Source of the DNA: Pseudomonadota bacterium
GTDB taxonomy: Bacteria > Pseudomonadota > Alphaproteobacteria > Rhodospirillales > Magnetospirillaceae
Reading direction: 5' to 3'
Length of the DNA stretch: 64,000 bases
NCBI GenBank assembly: GCA_021781575.1
Contig: JAJXWP010000010.1
Span: 1-64,000, forward strand
The stretch's first letter is position 1; each line of letters starts with the position of its first letter. Shown here one piece after another: positions 29,593 to 37,911 of the stretch. Below the pieces are notes generated by a model. It had not been told where the DNA came from. It was given only the letters and a program-made list of their open reading frames with translations, and made no database searches. Both the position numbers and the translations under genes were made by a program.

Positions 29593-29642
29593 TGATTGAA
29601 TTGTGATGGGGATCTGATGGACGCCAAAATTGTCATTCGTCA
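29593..29642 (-). repeat. Dispersed 50-nt repeat, copy C
   Basis: Reverse-strand copy from TGACGAATGA to AATTCAATCA, same length as the copies at 12520 and 24568. The stem GAGGATCTGA with TCAGATCCCC pairs at 9 of 10 positions around a 22-base loop. It occupies the tolC-popZ gap. Confidence 0.75.
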
Positions 29643-29675
29643 GATCCTCGCCATCAGGTGGGGAACGGTTGAGCC

Positions 29676-30338
29676 ATGAGTGACGACAAGTCGCAACAAG
29701 AACCGTCCATGGAGGACATTCTCGCCTCCATCCGACGCATCCTGTCGGAGGACGATGCCGAAGAGTCGACGAAGGCTGCCCCGGCCAAGGCTGCGCCGCC
29801 ACCGCCTCCACCGAAGGCCGCCGCTCCGCCGCCACCACCACCGCCACCACCACCAGAGCCGGAGCCGGAGCCGGAGATGCTGGCCTTCGAGCCGGAAATG
29901 GAACCCGAGCCCGAACCCGAACCGGAGCCTGAGCCTGAGCCTGAGCCCGAACCGGAGGAAGATATCCTCGAACTGACCGACGAGATGGTCGCCGATGAGG
30001 AGCCGCCGTTCGAAGAGCCCGAGCCGGAAGCCGAGCCATTCAGATTCGATTCGGTGGCGCGTTTCGCCGAGGCCGCTGGCCGTGACGAGAGCGACGAAAG
30101 CATCCTGGCCGAGCCGGTGCGCGAGGCGTCGACCAACACGATCGCCGAGCTGGCACGTGCCGTTGCGCTGCAGCGTGGCGTCGGCCTGGGTAACAGCGGT
30201 CTTACCCTCGAAGATCTGGTGCGTGAGATCCTGAAGACCCTGATCAAGGATTGGCTCGACCAAAACCTTCCCTACATGATCGAGCGCATTGTGAAAAAAG
30301 AGATCGAAAGAATGGTCAATCGGGCTGAAAAGCTCTAA
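29676..30338 (+). CDS. popZ: Cell-pole organising protein PopZ (DUF2497)
   Basis: 220 aa, same three-part layout as Caulobacter PopZ. The N-terminal helix is SMEDILASIRRILSEDD. A low-complexity Pro/Glu-rich middle has a run of Pro (around residues 49-63) and then Pro-Glu repeats to about residue 95. The C-terminal oligomerisation helices are LEDLVREILKTLIKDWL and MIERIVKKEIERMVNR. PopZ forms a polar microdomain that anchors ParB-parS. It lies between tolC and valS in the standard order. The acidic repeat region is likely to vary between strains. Confidence 0.92.
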   Translation: MSDDKSQQEPSMEDILASIRRILSEDDAEESTKAAPAKAAPPPPPPKAAAPPPPPPPPPPEPEPEPEMLAFEPEMEPEPEPEPEPEPEPEPEPEEDILELTDEMVADEEPPFEEPEPEAEPFRFDSVARFAEAAGRDESDESILAEPVREASTNTIAELARAVALQRGVGLGNSGLTLEDLVREILKTLIKDWLDQNLPYMIERIVKKEIERMVNRAEKL

Positions 30339-30428
30339 AACCGACGCGGCCGGCCCCCCGATCTCGCCATCATGCTCGCCGGGGGCCGGCCTCTCTCATC
30401 TTCTTTGCAGTCGGAGTAGCATCGAGCG

Positions 30429-33074
30429 ATGCTTGATAAGACCTATCGACCTGCCGAGGTCGAGCCCAAGCACTACGAGAATTGGGAAGGGGCCGGGTTG
30501 TTCGGCGCCCAGCCGGACTCCAACGCCCGGCCTTACACCATCATGATGCCGCCGCCCAATGTCACCGGCAGCCTGCATATGGGCCATGCGCTGACCTTCA
30601 CTCTGCAGGACATCCTGATTCGCTACCATCGCATGCAGGGGCGGGATGCGCTGTGGCAGCCGGGCACCGACCATGCCGGTATCGCCACCCAGATGGTAGT
30701 CGAGCGGCAGATGGCCGCCGAGAACCTGACCCGCCATCACCTGGGCCGGGAGAAATTCGTCGAGCGCGTCTGGCAGTGGAAGGCCGAATCCGGCGGCACC
30801 ATCACCCGGCAGTTGCGCCGTCTGGGCGCCTCGCCCGACTGGGCGCGCGAGCGCTTCACCATGGACGAAGGCCTGTCGGCGGCGGTCCGCAAGGTGTTCG
30901 TCGACCTCTATAAGCAGGGCCTGATCTATCGCGACAAGCGCCTGGTCAACTGGGACCCCAAGCTGCACACGGCCATTTCCGATCTCGAGGTCGAGCAGCG
31001 GGAAGTGCAGGGCAGCATGTGGTACCTGCGCTATCCGGTGGAAGGCGAGGCCGGGCGCTATGTCACGGTGGCGACGACGCGGCCGGAAACCATGCTGGGC
31101 GACACCGGCGTCGCCGTCCATCCCGAGGACGAACGCTACAAGGATCTGGTCGGCCGCATGCTGCGCCTGCCCATCGTCGACCGGCTGATCCCGGTGGTTG
31201 CCGACGAGCATTCCGACCCTGAAAAAGGCACCGGTGCGGTGAAAATCACACCGGCCCACGATTTCAACGACTTCGAGGTGGGGCGGCGTCACAATCTGCC
31301 GATGATCAACGTCCTCGACCGCGATGCGCGGATCAACGAGAACGCGCCGACGGCCTATCAGGGGCTGGATCGCTACGAGGCACGCAAGAAGGTCGTCGCC
31401 GAATTCGAGGCCCTGGGTTTGCTGGAGAAGATCGAGCCGCACACCCTGATGATGCCGTATGGCGATCGTTCCGGGGTGGTGATCGAGCCCTGGCTGACCG
31501 ACCAGTGGTTCGTCGATGCCGCCACCCTGGCCAAGCCGGCCATCGCGGCGGTGGAGCAGGGGCATACCCGCTTCGTGCCGAAGCACTGGGAAAACACCTA
31601 TTTCGAGTGGATGCGCAACATCCAGCCGTGGTGCATCTCGCGGCAGATCTGGTGGGGCCATCAGGTTCCGGCGTGGTACGGCCCGGATGGGGCGATCTTC
31701 GTCGAACTGGATGAGGCCGGTGCAGCGGCTGCCGCGGCCGGGCATTACGGCAAGGCGGTCGAGCTTGTCCGCGATGCCGATGTGCTGGACACCTGGTTCT
31801 CGTCGGCGCTGTGGCCGTTTTCCACCCTGGGCTGGCCGGAGCAGACGGCGGCCCTGGCGCGCTATTATCCGACCGACGTGCTGGTCACCGGGTTCGACAT
31901 CATCTTCTTCTGGGTCGCCCGGATGATGATGATGGGTATCCATTTCATGGGCGACGTGCCGTTTCGCGACATCTACATCCACGCCCTGGTCCGCGACGAA
32001 AAGGGCCAGAAGATGTCGAAGTCCAAGGGCAACATCATCGACCCCTTGGAACTGATCGACAAATACGGTTGTGATGCCTTGCGCTTTACTCTGACCGCCC
32101 TGGCGGCGCAGGGCCGCGACATCAAGCTGGCGGAAAGCCGTGTCGAAGGGTACCGCAACTTCGCCACCAAGCTGTGGAATGCCGCGCGCTTCTGCCAGAT
32201 GAACGAATGCCGGCCGGTGGCCGGCTTCGATCCGTCCACCGCTGGGGAGCGGGTGAACCGCTGGATCGCCGGCAAGCTGGCCGAGGCGGCCGAGCGCGTC
32301 GGCCAGGCCATTGACGGCTACCGCTTCAACGATGCGGCCAATGCGGCCTATCACTTCGTCTGGAACACCTTCTGCGACTGGTATCTGGAATTCGCCAAGC
32401 CCATCCTCCAGGGTGGAGACGAGGCGGCGAAGGCCGAAACGCGCGCCACCGCCGCCTGGACGCTGGACCAGATCCTGCACCTGCTGCACCCGTTCATGCC
32501 GTTCATCACCGAAGAGCTGTGGGAGCAACTGGCCGATACGCGGGAGCGGCTGCTGATCAGCGCCCCCTGGCCGAACCTGGCGTTCCATGATGCCGAGGCG
32601 GAAGGCGAAATGGACTGGCTGGTGAAGCTGATCTCCAGCGTCCGGGCGGTGCGGGCCGAGATGAACGTGCCGCCGTCGGCCCGCCTGCCGCTGCTGGTCA
32701 AGGGGGGCTCGGCCGACACCACGCGGCGCCTGGCGACCCATCGCGACATCATCCTGACCCTGGCCCGCGCCGGGTCCATCGAAACGGTGGCGGAGGCTCC
32801 GAGCAAAGGCGCCGTGCAGGTGGTGGTGGACGAGGCGACGGTCCTGCTGCCGCTGGCCGACGTCATCGACCTCGGCCAGGAGAAGGCGCGCCTGGCCAAG
32901 GAAATCGCCAGGCTGTCTGGGGACATCGACAAGGTGGAGAAGAAGCTGGCCAACCAGGCCTTCATCGCCAAGGCGCCGCCCGAGGTGGTGGAGGAACAGC
33001 GCGAACGCCGCGACGAATGGGCGGCCGCACGGGCCAAGCTGAGCGAAGCGCTGGAGCGGCTGGCGGCGATGTAA
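30429..33074 (+). CDS. valS: Valyl-tRNA synthetase
   Basis: 881 aa class I synthetase that charges tRNA-Val. HIGH-type motif [15 protein letters not shown], editing domain with [17 protein letters not shown], the [14 protein letters not shown] loop, KMSKS motif [12 protein letters not shown], anticodon-binding domain, and a C-terminal coiled coil ([15 protein letters not shown] then [15 protein letters not shown]). Ribosome site GGAGTAG is 10 bases before the ATG. Length is in the normal range. Confidence 0.97.
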   Translation: MLDKTYRPAEVEPKHYENWEGAGLFGAQPDSNARPYTIMMPPPNVTGSLHMGHALTFTLQDILIRYHRMQGRDALWQPGTDHAGIATQMVVERQMAAENLTRHHLGREKFVERVWQWKAESGGTITRQLRRLGASPDWARERFTMDEGLSAAVRKVFVDLYKQGLIYRDKRLVNWDPKLHTAISDLEVEQREVQGSMWYLRYPVEGEAGRYVTVATTRPETMLGDTGVAVHPEDERYKDLVGRMLRLPIVDRLIPVVADEHSDPEKGTGAVKITPAHDFNDFEVGRRHNLPMINVLDRDARINENAPTAYQGLDRYEARKKVVAEFEALGLLEKIEPHTLMMPYGDRSGVVIEPWLTDQWFVDAATLAKPAIAAVEQGHTRFVPKHWENTYFEWMRNIQPWCISRQIWWGHQVPAWYGPDGAIFVELDEAGAAAAAAGHYGKAVELVRDADVLDTWFSSALWPFSTLGWPEQTAALARYYPTDVLVTGFDIIFFWVARMMMMGIHFMGDVPFRDIYIHALVRDEKGQKMSKSKGNIIDPLELIDKYGCDALRFTLTALAAQGRDIKLAESRVEGYRNFATKLWNAARFCQMNECRPVAGFDPSTAGERVNRWIAGKLAEAAERVGQAIDGYRFNDAANAAYHFVWNTFCDWYLEFAKPILQGGDEAAKAETRATAAWTLDQILHLLHPFMPFITEELWEQLADTRERLLISAPWPNLAFHDAEAEGEMDWLVKLISSVRAVRAEMNVPPSARLPLLVKGGSADTTRRLATHRDIILTLARAGSIETVAEAPSKGAVQVVVDEATVLLPLADVIDLGQEKARLAKEIARLSGDIDKVEKKLANQAFIAKAPPEVVEEQRERRDEWAAARAKLSEALERLAAM

Positions 33075-33090
33075 CGGAAGCCGGCCCTCC

Positions 33091-33163
33091 TTCGATACGG
33101 CCGCCGTCTGCCGGCGGCCTACTCAGGATGAGGCTTCGATACGGCCGCCGTCTGCCGGCGGCC
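33091..33163. repeat. Two identical 29-base units with hairpins after valS
   Basis: The unit begins TTCGATACGG and ends GCCGGCGGCC, and occurs at 33091-33119 and 33135-33163 with 44-base period. Each contains the stem GGCCGCC/GGCGGCC around GTCTGCC. The ACTCAGGATGAGG spacer is reminiscent of dispersed alphaproteobacterial intergenic elements. It could also act as the valS terminator. Confidence 0.85.
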
Positions 33164-33189
33164 GGCCTAGGGGAAGAAAGCACCCCGCT

Positions 33190-33260
33190 GTCATCCCGAC
33201 GACCGCGGGAACGAGGGGGCTCGTGGGACCGCCGAGATCCCTGGCTTTGTTCGGGATGAC
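33190..33260. repeat. Intergenic element bounded by GTCATCCCG/CGGGATGAC
   Basis: Inverted 9-mers at 33190-33198 and 33252-33260 bound a 71-base GC-rich segment. The pattern resembles the small interspersed palindromic elements often seen in alphaproteobacterial genomes; origin is inference. Confidence 0.6.
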
Positions 33261-33450
33261 GGTTTCATTCGGAAAGGCTGGCGCCCGGCCCCCCGTTGCA
33301 GGGGGGGCGCGTGGGGTGGATTCGGCGAAACTGCGGGAAGAGATCGAGTTCACGCGGGAACAGCCGGCTTTGCCCCAATCATTGGTCGCGGTTCCGCCGG
33401 CCCGAAGTCGTGACGCCGATCCTTCCCGATTGTCTGACTTCGGAGCCTCC

Positions 33451-34077
33451 ATGAGCCCTCACCTGATTTTCGGCCTCGTTCTCCTGGCCGTCTTCTGCGC
33501 CTTCTATCTCTGGCAGACCCCCGGGCTGGTGAGGGGCGGCATGAAGCGCGACGAGGTCGAGCACTATCTCGGCGAGATCGAGAAGAACCTGGCGGCCCTG
33601 CCGCAGGAGGACGTGACGTCCCTCATCGAGGATTTGCGGCGCTGGGGCTTGGCCGACGACGGCAAGCCCGTCTACATGCTCAATCTCATGCGCTATTACG
33701 AGCGTCTTCTGCCCAGTTCGGTGGTGGGAAATTCGCCGCTGACGCCGGCCGCGGCCAACGCCCATTACGAAAAGAGCGTGATGCCGCTCCTCCTCAAGAA
33801 TGGCGATTATCCGATCTTCGCCGGCAATGTGCGGGACAAGAACCTGGTCGGGCATGACCCGCAGGCGGACGATTGGAGCCGGATCCTTGTGATCCGCTAT
33901 ACCAGCCGGCGCCACTTCTTCCGGCTCGTTTCCAACCCTGCCTATGGCCCTTTCGCGCCCTACAAATTCGCCTCGCTCCATCTGGACCTGGTGCCGACCC
34001 GTCTCGAGATCGCCCTTCCCGATATGCGGCTGGCCCTGGGCGCGCTGCTTCTGCTCCTGTACGTCCTGGTGGGGTGA
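33451..34077 (+). CDS. Unknown membrane-anchored protein
   Basis: 208 aa. I do not recognise the family beyond a possible resemblance to DUF1330-like ferredoxin-fold proteins in the middle (LNLMRYYERLLP, HYEKSVMPLLL, LVIRYTSRRHFFRLV, the last typical of sugar- or monooxygenase-like dimeric folds). Both ends are hydrophobic: LIFGLVLLAVFCAFYLW at the start and ALGALLLLLYVLVG at the end. That suggests a soluble domain between two membrane anchors. Start ATG at 33451 follows GGAGCC. It stands alone, followed by about 200 bases of non-coding DNA. Confidence 0.7.
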   Translation: MSPHLIFGLVLLAVFCAFYLWQTPGLVRGGMKRDEVEHYLGEIEKNLAALPQEDVTSLIEDLRRWGLADDGKPVYMLNLMRYYERLLPSSVVGNSPLTPAAANAHYEKSVMPLLLKNGDYPIFAGNVRDKNLVGHDPQADDWSRILVIRYTSRRHFFRLVSNPAYGPFAPYKFASLHLDLVPTRLEIALPDMRLALGALLLLLYVLVG

Positions 34078-34280
34078 TCGAGCCGCCGCCGAGGCCGTGG
34101 ACAACCCGCCCAAGGCCAATCCATGGTCACCTGCGTCGGCGGGGTTGGGTCAAAACCTGCCGGTCGCTGGGTTCTGCCGACGGTTGTTCGCCGTCGTGTT
34201 CCGCACAGCTATCTCTTTTTCGCCCGAGCTCATGCCTCGAGGCGGCGGGACGAAATGTCCGACAGCCGGAAAGCCGGGAC

Positions 34281-34553
34281 CTATGTCGACGGCCGCTGGC
34301 GGCCGTGGCGGATTCGCATAATGAAGACTGTTTGTCCCGCAATCCGGTAACGGATTACGTAAGGCGCGACGACCGGCCATTCACGACGACCACGCCCAAT
34401 CGCTCGCCCTCGCTCCGGAAAATCTTGCAGGGCGTTTCCCGCTTCAAGCAGACGCGCGGCCAGCCGTCCGGCGGCGGCCGGATTGAACTTGCCGATGTAG
34501 GCGCGAATTTGAGCCAAGTCCGCCAGTGCAGCGGCGGTCAGTCTTAATTGCAC
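34281..34553 (-). CDS. ParE/RelE-superfamily toxin
   Basis: 90 aa. The fold pattern is that of ParE-type gyrase or RelE-type ribosome toxins. LTAAALADLAQIRAYI comes at the N-terminus, then RLLEAGNALQDFPERGR, VVAPYVIRYRIAGQTVFIM and a basic RIRHGRQRP end. The GTG start lies 10 bases inside the antitoxin gene, so the two are translationally coupled in the usual antitoxin-first order. Which cellular target it has is not readable by eye. Confidence 0.85.
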   Translation of the reverse strand: MQLRLTAAALADLAQIRAYIGKFNPAAAGRLAARLLEAGNALQDFPERGRAIGRGRREWPVVAPYVIRYRIAGQTVFIMRIRHGRQRPST

Positions 34554-34717
34554 TCTGGGGGCGGCAATTCGTCGGGGGCGCCCCAGCTTTCAAGCCAGCG
34601 CTTTACGTCTTCCCATGGCACCGTTCGGCCAGCCACGATGTCGGCCTCGGCTTCGAGGAGCGCCTGCTCCTCGGCGTTATCGTCTTCGGGGTCAAAGATT
34701 GATGCCGGATCAGCCAT
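34544..34717 (-). CDS. Antitoxin of the ParE-type module
   Basis: 57 aa, beginning MADPASIFDPEDDNAEE, acidic, with a C-terminal segment VPWEDVKRWLESWGAPDE as found in short antitoxins of ParE/RelE modules often annotated CopG- or ParD-like. The ATG is the complement of 34715-34717. It overlaps the toxin start by 10 bases. No DNA-binding ribbon is obvious at the N-terminus, so autoregulation is uncertain. Confidence 0.75.
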   Translation of the reverse strand: MADPASIFDPEDDNAEEQALLEAEADIVAGRTVPWEDVKRWLESWGAPDELPPPECN

Positions 34718-34855
34718 GCCCGCAATGTAATCCTCACCTCGTCCGATTTCCAGTTTTCGGTTAGCCGCCCACCGACCTTGGTGTGGCCATTTCCAGCCAA
34801 GCAGCGCCGCGCATGTAGCATTTGCAAATCGGCCCAAATCGCCCTTAGGCTGATC

Positions 34856-34874
34856 GCCCGCCTTCTCGGCGGGC
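34856..34874 (-). terminator. Hairpin after the methyltransferase gene
   Basis: GCCCGCC (34856-34862), loop TTCTC, GGCGGGC (34868-34874): perfect 7-bp stem lying about 60-75 bases beyond the methyltransferase stop on the minus strand. Confidence 0.55.
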
Positions 34875-34931
34875 CGTCGTCGAGGCCTCCTTGCCGCGCA
34901 CCGCTCAGCGCCGCCTTTCGGACGACGGCCG

Positions 34932-35756
34932 TTACATCGCCCGGCAGACGATCTCGGTGGGGGCGAGCAGGCCCCGCTCGATCTGGTCGGCCAGATTGGC
35001 CATCTTGCGGCCGGCGGCGGCGCCCATGACGATGTGCAGGCCCAAAGGCGGCGCGGCGTCTTGCCCCCGGGCCGCTCGGGCGCGCAGGGTGGCGAAGCCG
35101 GCCAGGGCCAGGTCGCGGCGGCTCCGCCGGCTGACCAGTTGGAAGCCTGCTTGCGCCAGCAGTCGGCCATAGGCATCGGCGGTGGCCAGGAAGCTGGTGT
35201 CGGCCGTCGAAGCCCAGGGCATCGGATAGGTCAGCGGTCCGTCGGCCTCGCGCATCACGTCGTAGACGCCGAACATGGCGCCGGTCCGCAGGACCCGCCG
35301 CACCTCGGCGAACAGCCGGCCCTTGTCTGCGACGTTCATCCCCACATGCAGCATGGTGGCGGCGCCGAAGCTGGCTGCGGCGAACGGCAGGGCGAGGGCG
35401 CTGCCCTGGACGAACGACACCCGGTCGGCGAGGGCGACGCGGCGCGCCAGATCGGCGGCGACCTGGACATATTCCTCGGTCAGGTCGATGCCGGTGACCC
35501 GGCAGCCCCGTTCGGCGGCGAAATAGCGCGCCGCGCCGCCCAGCCCGCAGCCGATGTCGAGCAGCGGCAGGTCGGGGTCGAGGGCCATCTGGCCGGCGAG
35601 GTCGATGGTGGCCGGCCTGCCGCCGAGGTGGAATTCATCGACCGGCGCCAGGTCGGCCGGGACCAGTCGGTCCGGATCCTTGCCGGCGGCGGCCAGGGCG
35701 CCCAGGATCGCTTGGGTTAGCCTGCCATGGGCGTAATGCTGCCTCAGCGGGTCCAC
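34932..35756 (-). CDS. Class I SAM-dependent methyltransferase
   Basis: 274 aa. SAM-binding motif I LLDIGCGLGGAARYF, motif II GIDLTEEYVQ, and FVQGSALALPFAAASFGAA leading to the LHVGMNV motif. Overall pattern resembles small-molecule methyltransferases of the UbiE/glycine-sarcosine type, substrate unknown. The start is GTG, placed directly after the TGA of the upstream mitofilin-family gene (TGAGTG), which implies coupled translation. Hence it may be functionally tied to the upstream gene, although no common role is obvious. Confidence 0.82.
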   Translation of the reverse strand: MDPLRQHYAHGRLTQAILGALAAAGKDPDRLVPADLAPVDEFHLGGRPATIDLAGQMALDPDLPLLDIGCGLGGAARYFAAERGCRVTGIDLTEEYVQVAADLARRVALADRVSFVQGSALALPFAAASFGAATMLHVGMNVADKGRLFAEVRRVLRTGAMFGVYDVMREADGPLTYPMPWASTADTSFLATADAYGRLLAQAGFQLVSRRSRRDLALAGFATLRARAARGQDAAPPLGLHIVMGAAAGRKMANLADQIERGLLAPTEIVCRAM

Positions 35757-36827
35757 TCAGCCGCCGCTCTTCGCCGTCTCGGCCGCCGCCGCCGCCGACA
35801 ATTCCGACAGGGCGCGATCGGCGGCGACGCGGGCGCCGGCCGCCTTCATCCACGGTGCCGCCACCCGCGCCGGGGCGCCCTGCAATGCGGCAAGTTCCTG
35901 CACCGCCTTGGCCAGGTCGCGCTGCTTGATCTGCGATTCGGCGCGGGCGACGACGGCGGCGACGCTGTCGCCCTTGCCGTCGATCCGCCTTATGCTGACC
36001 ACAGAGCTCAGCTTGTTGAGCGTCCGTTGCCAAAAATCCCCATCGGCCGGGACCAGCGCCGCCCTTATGATGTCATTGGCCAAGGCGGGAAAGGCGGCGA
36101 TCAGGCTGTCCTTGCGCGACACGCCGGCGGGCGCGTCGGCGGACAGGGCGTCGAGGACTGCCGCATCGTCGGGCGGGGCGACGCGCCGCGCGGCACGCAG
36201 CTCGGGCTCGAAGGGATCACCGCGATCCACTGCTTCGCGCAACTGGCCCACGACCAGCAGCAAGGCTTGCGCCGATTGATGGCGGGAGGCGATTTCGCGC
36301 GCCGTCTTCTCGGCCGCCTGCGCCTGTTCGGCAAGGCGCAGGATGGTCCCTTCAGGCGGCATGGCGCGGCGCAAGGCGTCGACTTCGCCGCTCAGGCGAG
36401 TGACGTCGGCGGCCAGGCGATCGTTCTGTTCGGTCAGCGTGGCGACCCGCGGATCGGCCGTCGGATCCCGTGTTTGCGCTTCCAGGGCCGCGATGCGCTG
36501 GGACAAGGTGTGGGCCGCAAGTGCGGGGTCGTTCCCGGTCTCGCGGCTTTGCTGTCGTTCCAGCGCCGACAGGCGCGGATTGAGATCGTCGATCGCTCGT
36601 TGCAGGGTGGTCAAGCGGCTGCCGACCGGCGCCAGAAGCAGGTTATCGAGGCTGGGCCAAGCGGCGACCACGCCACCAGTGGCCAGTACCGATACGGCAA
36701 AGCCGCCGGCCAGCCCGCCGAAAAAGCCCTTGAGTGCCGGAGACAAGGGGCGCCGCGGCGCGGACGGGCGGGACTCGGAGGAAGGGGCCGCCGGCGGGTC
36801 CGGCAAGTTGGGCTGGTCTTGCGTCAT
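35757..36827 (-). CDS. Mitofilin/Mic60-family inner-membrane protein (COG4223-like)
   Basis: 356 aa with the ATG at 36827 (MTQDQPNLPDPP). Layout: proline-rich cytoplasmic head, one membrane helix (GGLAGGFAVSVLATGGVV), a coiled coil (LQRAIDDLNPRLSALERQ onward), and a C-terminal domain with LLLVVGQLREAVDRGDPF and the FWQRTLNKLSSVVSIRR segment of bacterial mitofilins. Mic60 relatives shape intracytoplasmic membranes in alphaproteobacteria. In many relatives this gene sits beside hemC/hemD; here no hem gene is adjacent. Followed directly by a methyltransferase gene. Confidence 0.8.
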   Translation of the reverse strand: MTQDQPNLPDPPAAPSSESRPSAPRRPLSPALKGFFGGLAGGFAVSVLATGGVVAAWPSLDNLLLAPVGSRLTTLQRAIDDLNPRLSALERQQSRETGNDPALAAHTLSQRIAALEAQTRDPTADPRVATLTEQNDRLAADVTRLSGEVDALRRAMPPEGTILRLAEQAQAAEKTAREIASRHQSAQALLLVVGQLREAVDRGDPFEPELRAARRVAPPDDAAVLDALSADAPAGVSRKDSLIAAFPALANDIIRAALVPADGDFWQRTLNKLSSVVSIRRIDGKGDSVAAVVARAESQIKQRDLAKAVQELAALQGAPARVAAPWMKAAGARVAADRALSELSAAAAAETAKSGG

Positions 36828-36926
36828 GTCGCATCCTCGCATTCGCGCTGCCCGGACTATAGCAAAGCATAATCCCGCGGCGGATAGCAAAATCCGTCGG
36901 ATCAATGCCTTGCGGATGCCGGGAGG

Positions 36927-37691
36927 TTAGTGGTTCAGCGCCGTTCTGACCAGAGCAAGGAACCTCTTCGGCTGTTCGGCATGGGGCCAGTGGCCGGCTT
37001 GCCCGACTTCGAAAATCGTCGCTTGAGGGAACAGCCGGTGAATTGCTCCTTCGTCCCGTGGGCGGATGTAGTCTGACTGTTCGCCGGCGAGGAAGGTGGT
37101 CGGACCGTCGAAGGACCGGTCGAATCTCGGAAAGGCGGTGACTGCCGGCAGGTTGGCGCCGATCCCGGCCAGGTTCAGCCGCCAGTGGAATCGGCCGTCC
37201 TGGCTGACCAGGTTCTGCAACAGGAAGGCCCTGAGCGAGGCGTCCGGAATGGCCTCGGCCAGCTGGGCGTCCACCTCGGCGCGCCGGGCCACCCGTTCGA
37301 GATCGATCGCCTGCATCGCTTCGACATAGGTGGGAAAGCTGTCGCGCTGGTAGTCCACCGGCGCGATGTCGACGATGATCAGCCGCTCCACCAGTTCGGG
37401 ATAGACCAGCGCCAGGACCATGGCCGTCTTGCCTCCCATGGAATGGCCGAGCAGGTCGGCTGGCGCCAGGCCGCGCCGCTCGATATAGGCCGCGACGTCC
37501 TCGGCCATCCGCTCATAGGTCATCTCGTCGGACCAGCCGGAAGCGCCGTGATTCCTCAGATCAAGGGCATGCACCTGGCGAATATCCGCCAGCCCCCGGG
37601 CGATCGACGTCCAGTTTCGAGCCGAGCCGAACAGACCGTGCAGGACCACCAGCGGCGAGCCCTCTCCGGTGATCTGCGCATTCAGTTCCAT
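36927..37691 (-). CDS. Alpha/beta hydrolase (YbfF-type esterase)
   Basis: 254 aa. Starts MELNAQITGEGSPLVVLHGLFGSARNW, here split as MELNAQITGEG and VVLHGLFGSARNW. Nucleophile elbow GHSMGG, then KTAMVLALVYPE and IIVDIAPVDY, and the C-terminal His in AGHWPHAEQP. These match the YbfF/lipolytic esterase subfamily. Substrate unknown. Divergent from the cys operon across a 220-base region. Confidence 0.88.
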   Translation of the reverse strand: MELNAQITGEGSPLVVLHGLFGSARNWTSIARGLADIRQVHALDLRNHGASGWSDEMTYERMAEDVAAYIERRGLAPADLLGHSMGGKTAMVLALVYPELVERLIIVDIAPVDYQRDSFPTYVEAMQAIDLERVARRAEVDAQLAEAIPDASLRAFLLQNLVSQDGRFHWRLNLAGIGANLPAVTAFPRFDRSFDGPTTFLAGEQSDYIRPRDEGAIHRLFPQATIFEVGQAGHWPHAEQPKRFLALVRTALNH

Positions 37692-37911
37692 CGCAATTCG
37701 CTCATGCCGCTGCCCGATCTGCCTCGGTCGCACCGTAGCGGGCTTACCCGCGCTTTGAAAGCCGTGGATGATATACACAAAAACAACGTATAAATTGAGA
37801 TGAAGGAACAGGAACGCATCGCAGCTGTTGACAACATGATAAAAATGCACAACGATGTGTACAAATAGATCGTATAACACACATACAACGTTAAATATGC
37901 GAGGCCAAGCC
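37692..37911. other. Divergent promoter region between the hydrolase and cysI
   Basis: 220 bases, unusually AT-rich for this window. A TTGACA at 37828-37833 suits a plus-strand -35, but the expected -10 (AACGAT, 37851-37856) is poor, which would fit activator-dependent transcription. Near-direct repeats ACAACGTATAAAT and ACAACGTTAAAT occur at about 37783-37796 and 37884-37896. CysB-like control of the cys operon is a reasonable but unproven reading. Confidence 0.4.

Larger units (their letters stand above)
33075..33450. other. Non-coding region after valS with repeated hairpins
   Basis: 376 bases holding a duplicated 29-base unit (33091-33119, 33135-33163) and a long inverted repeat (33190-33260), both listed. 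No convincing gene before the ATG at 33451. Confidence 0.7.

Noticed and set aside
28012-30039. 675-codon minus-strand frame
   Set aside because: Antisense to tolC and popZ; the coding signal belongs to the plus strand genes.
30396-32741. 781-codon minus-strand frame
   Set aside because: Fully antisense to valS, which has all synthetase motifs. The product has no family character.
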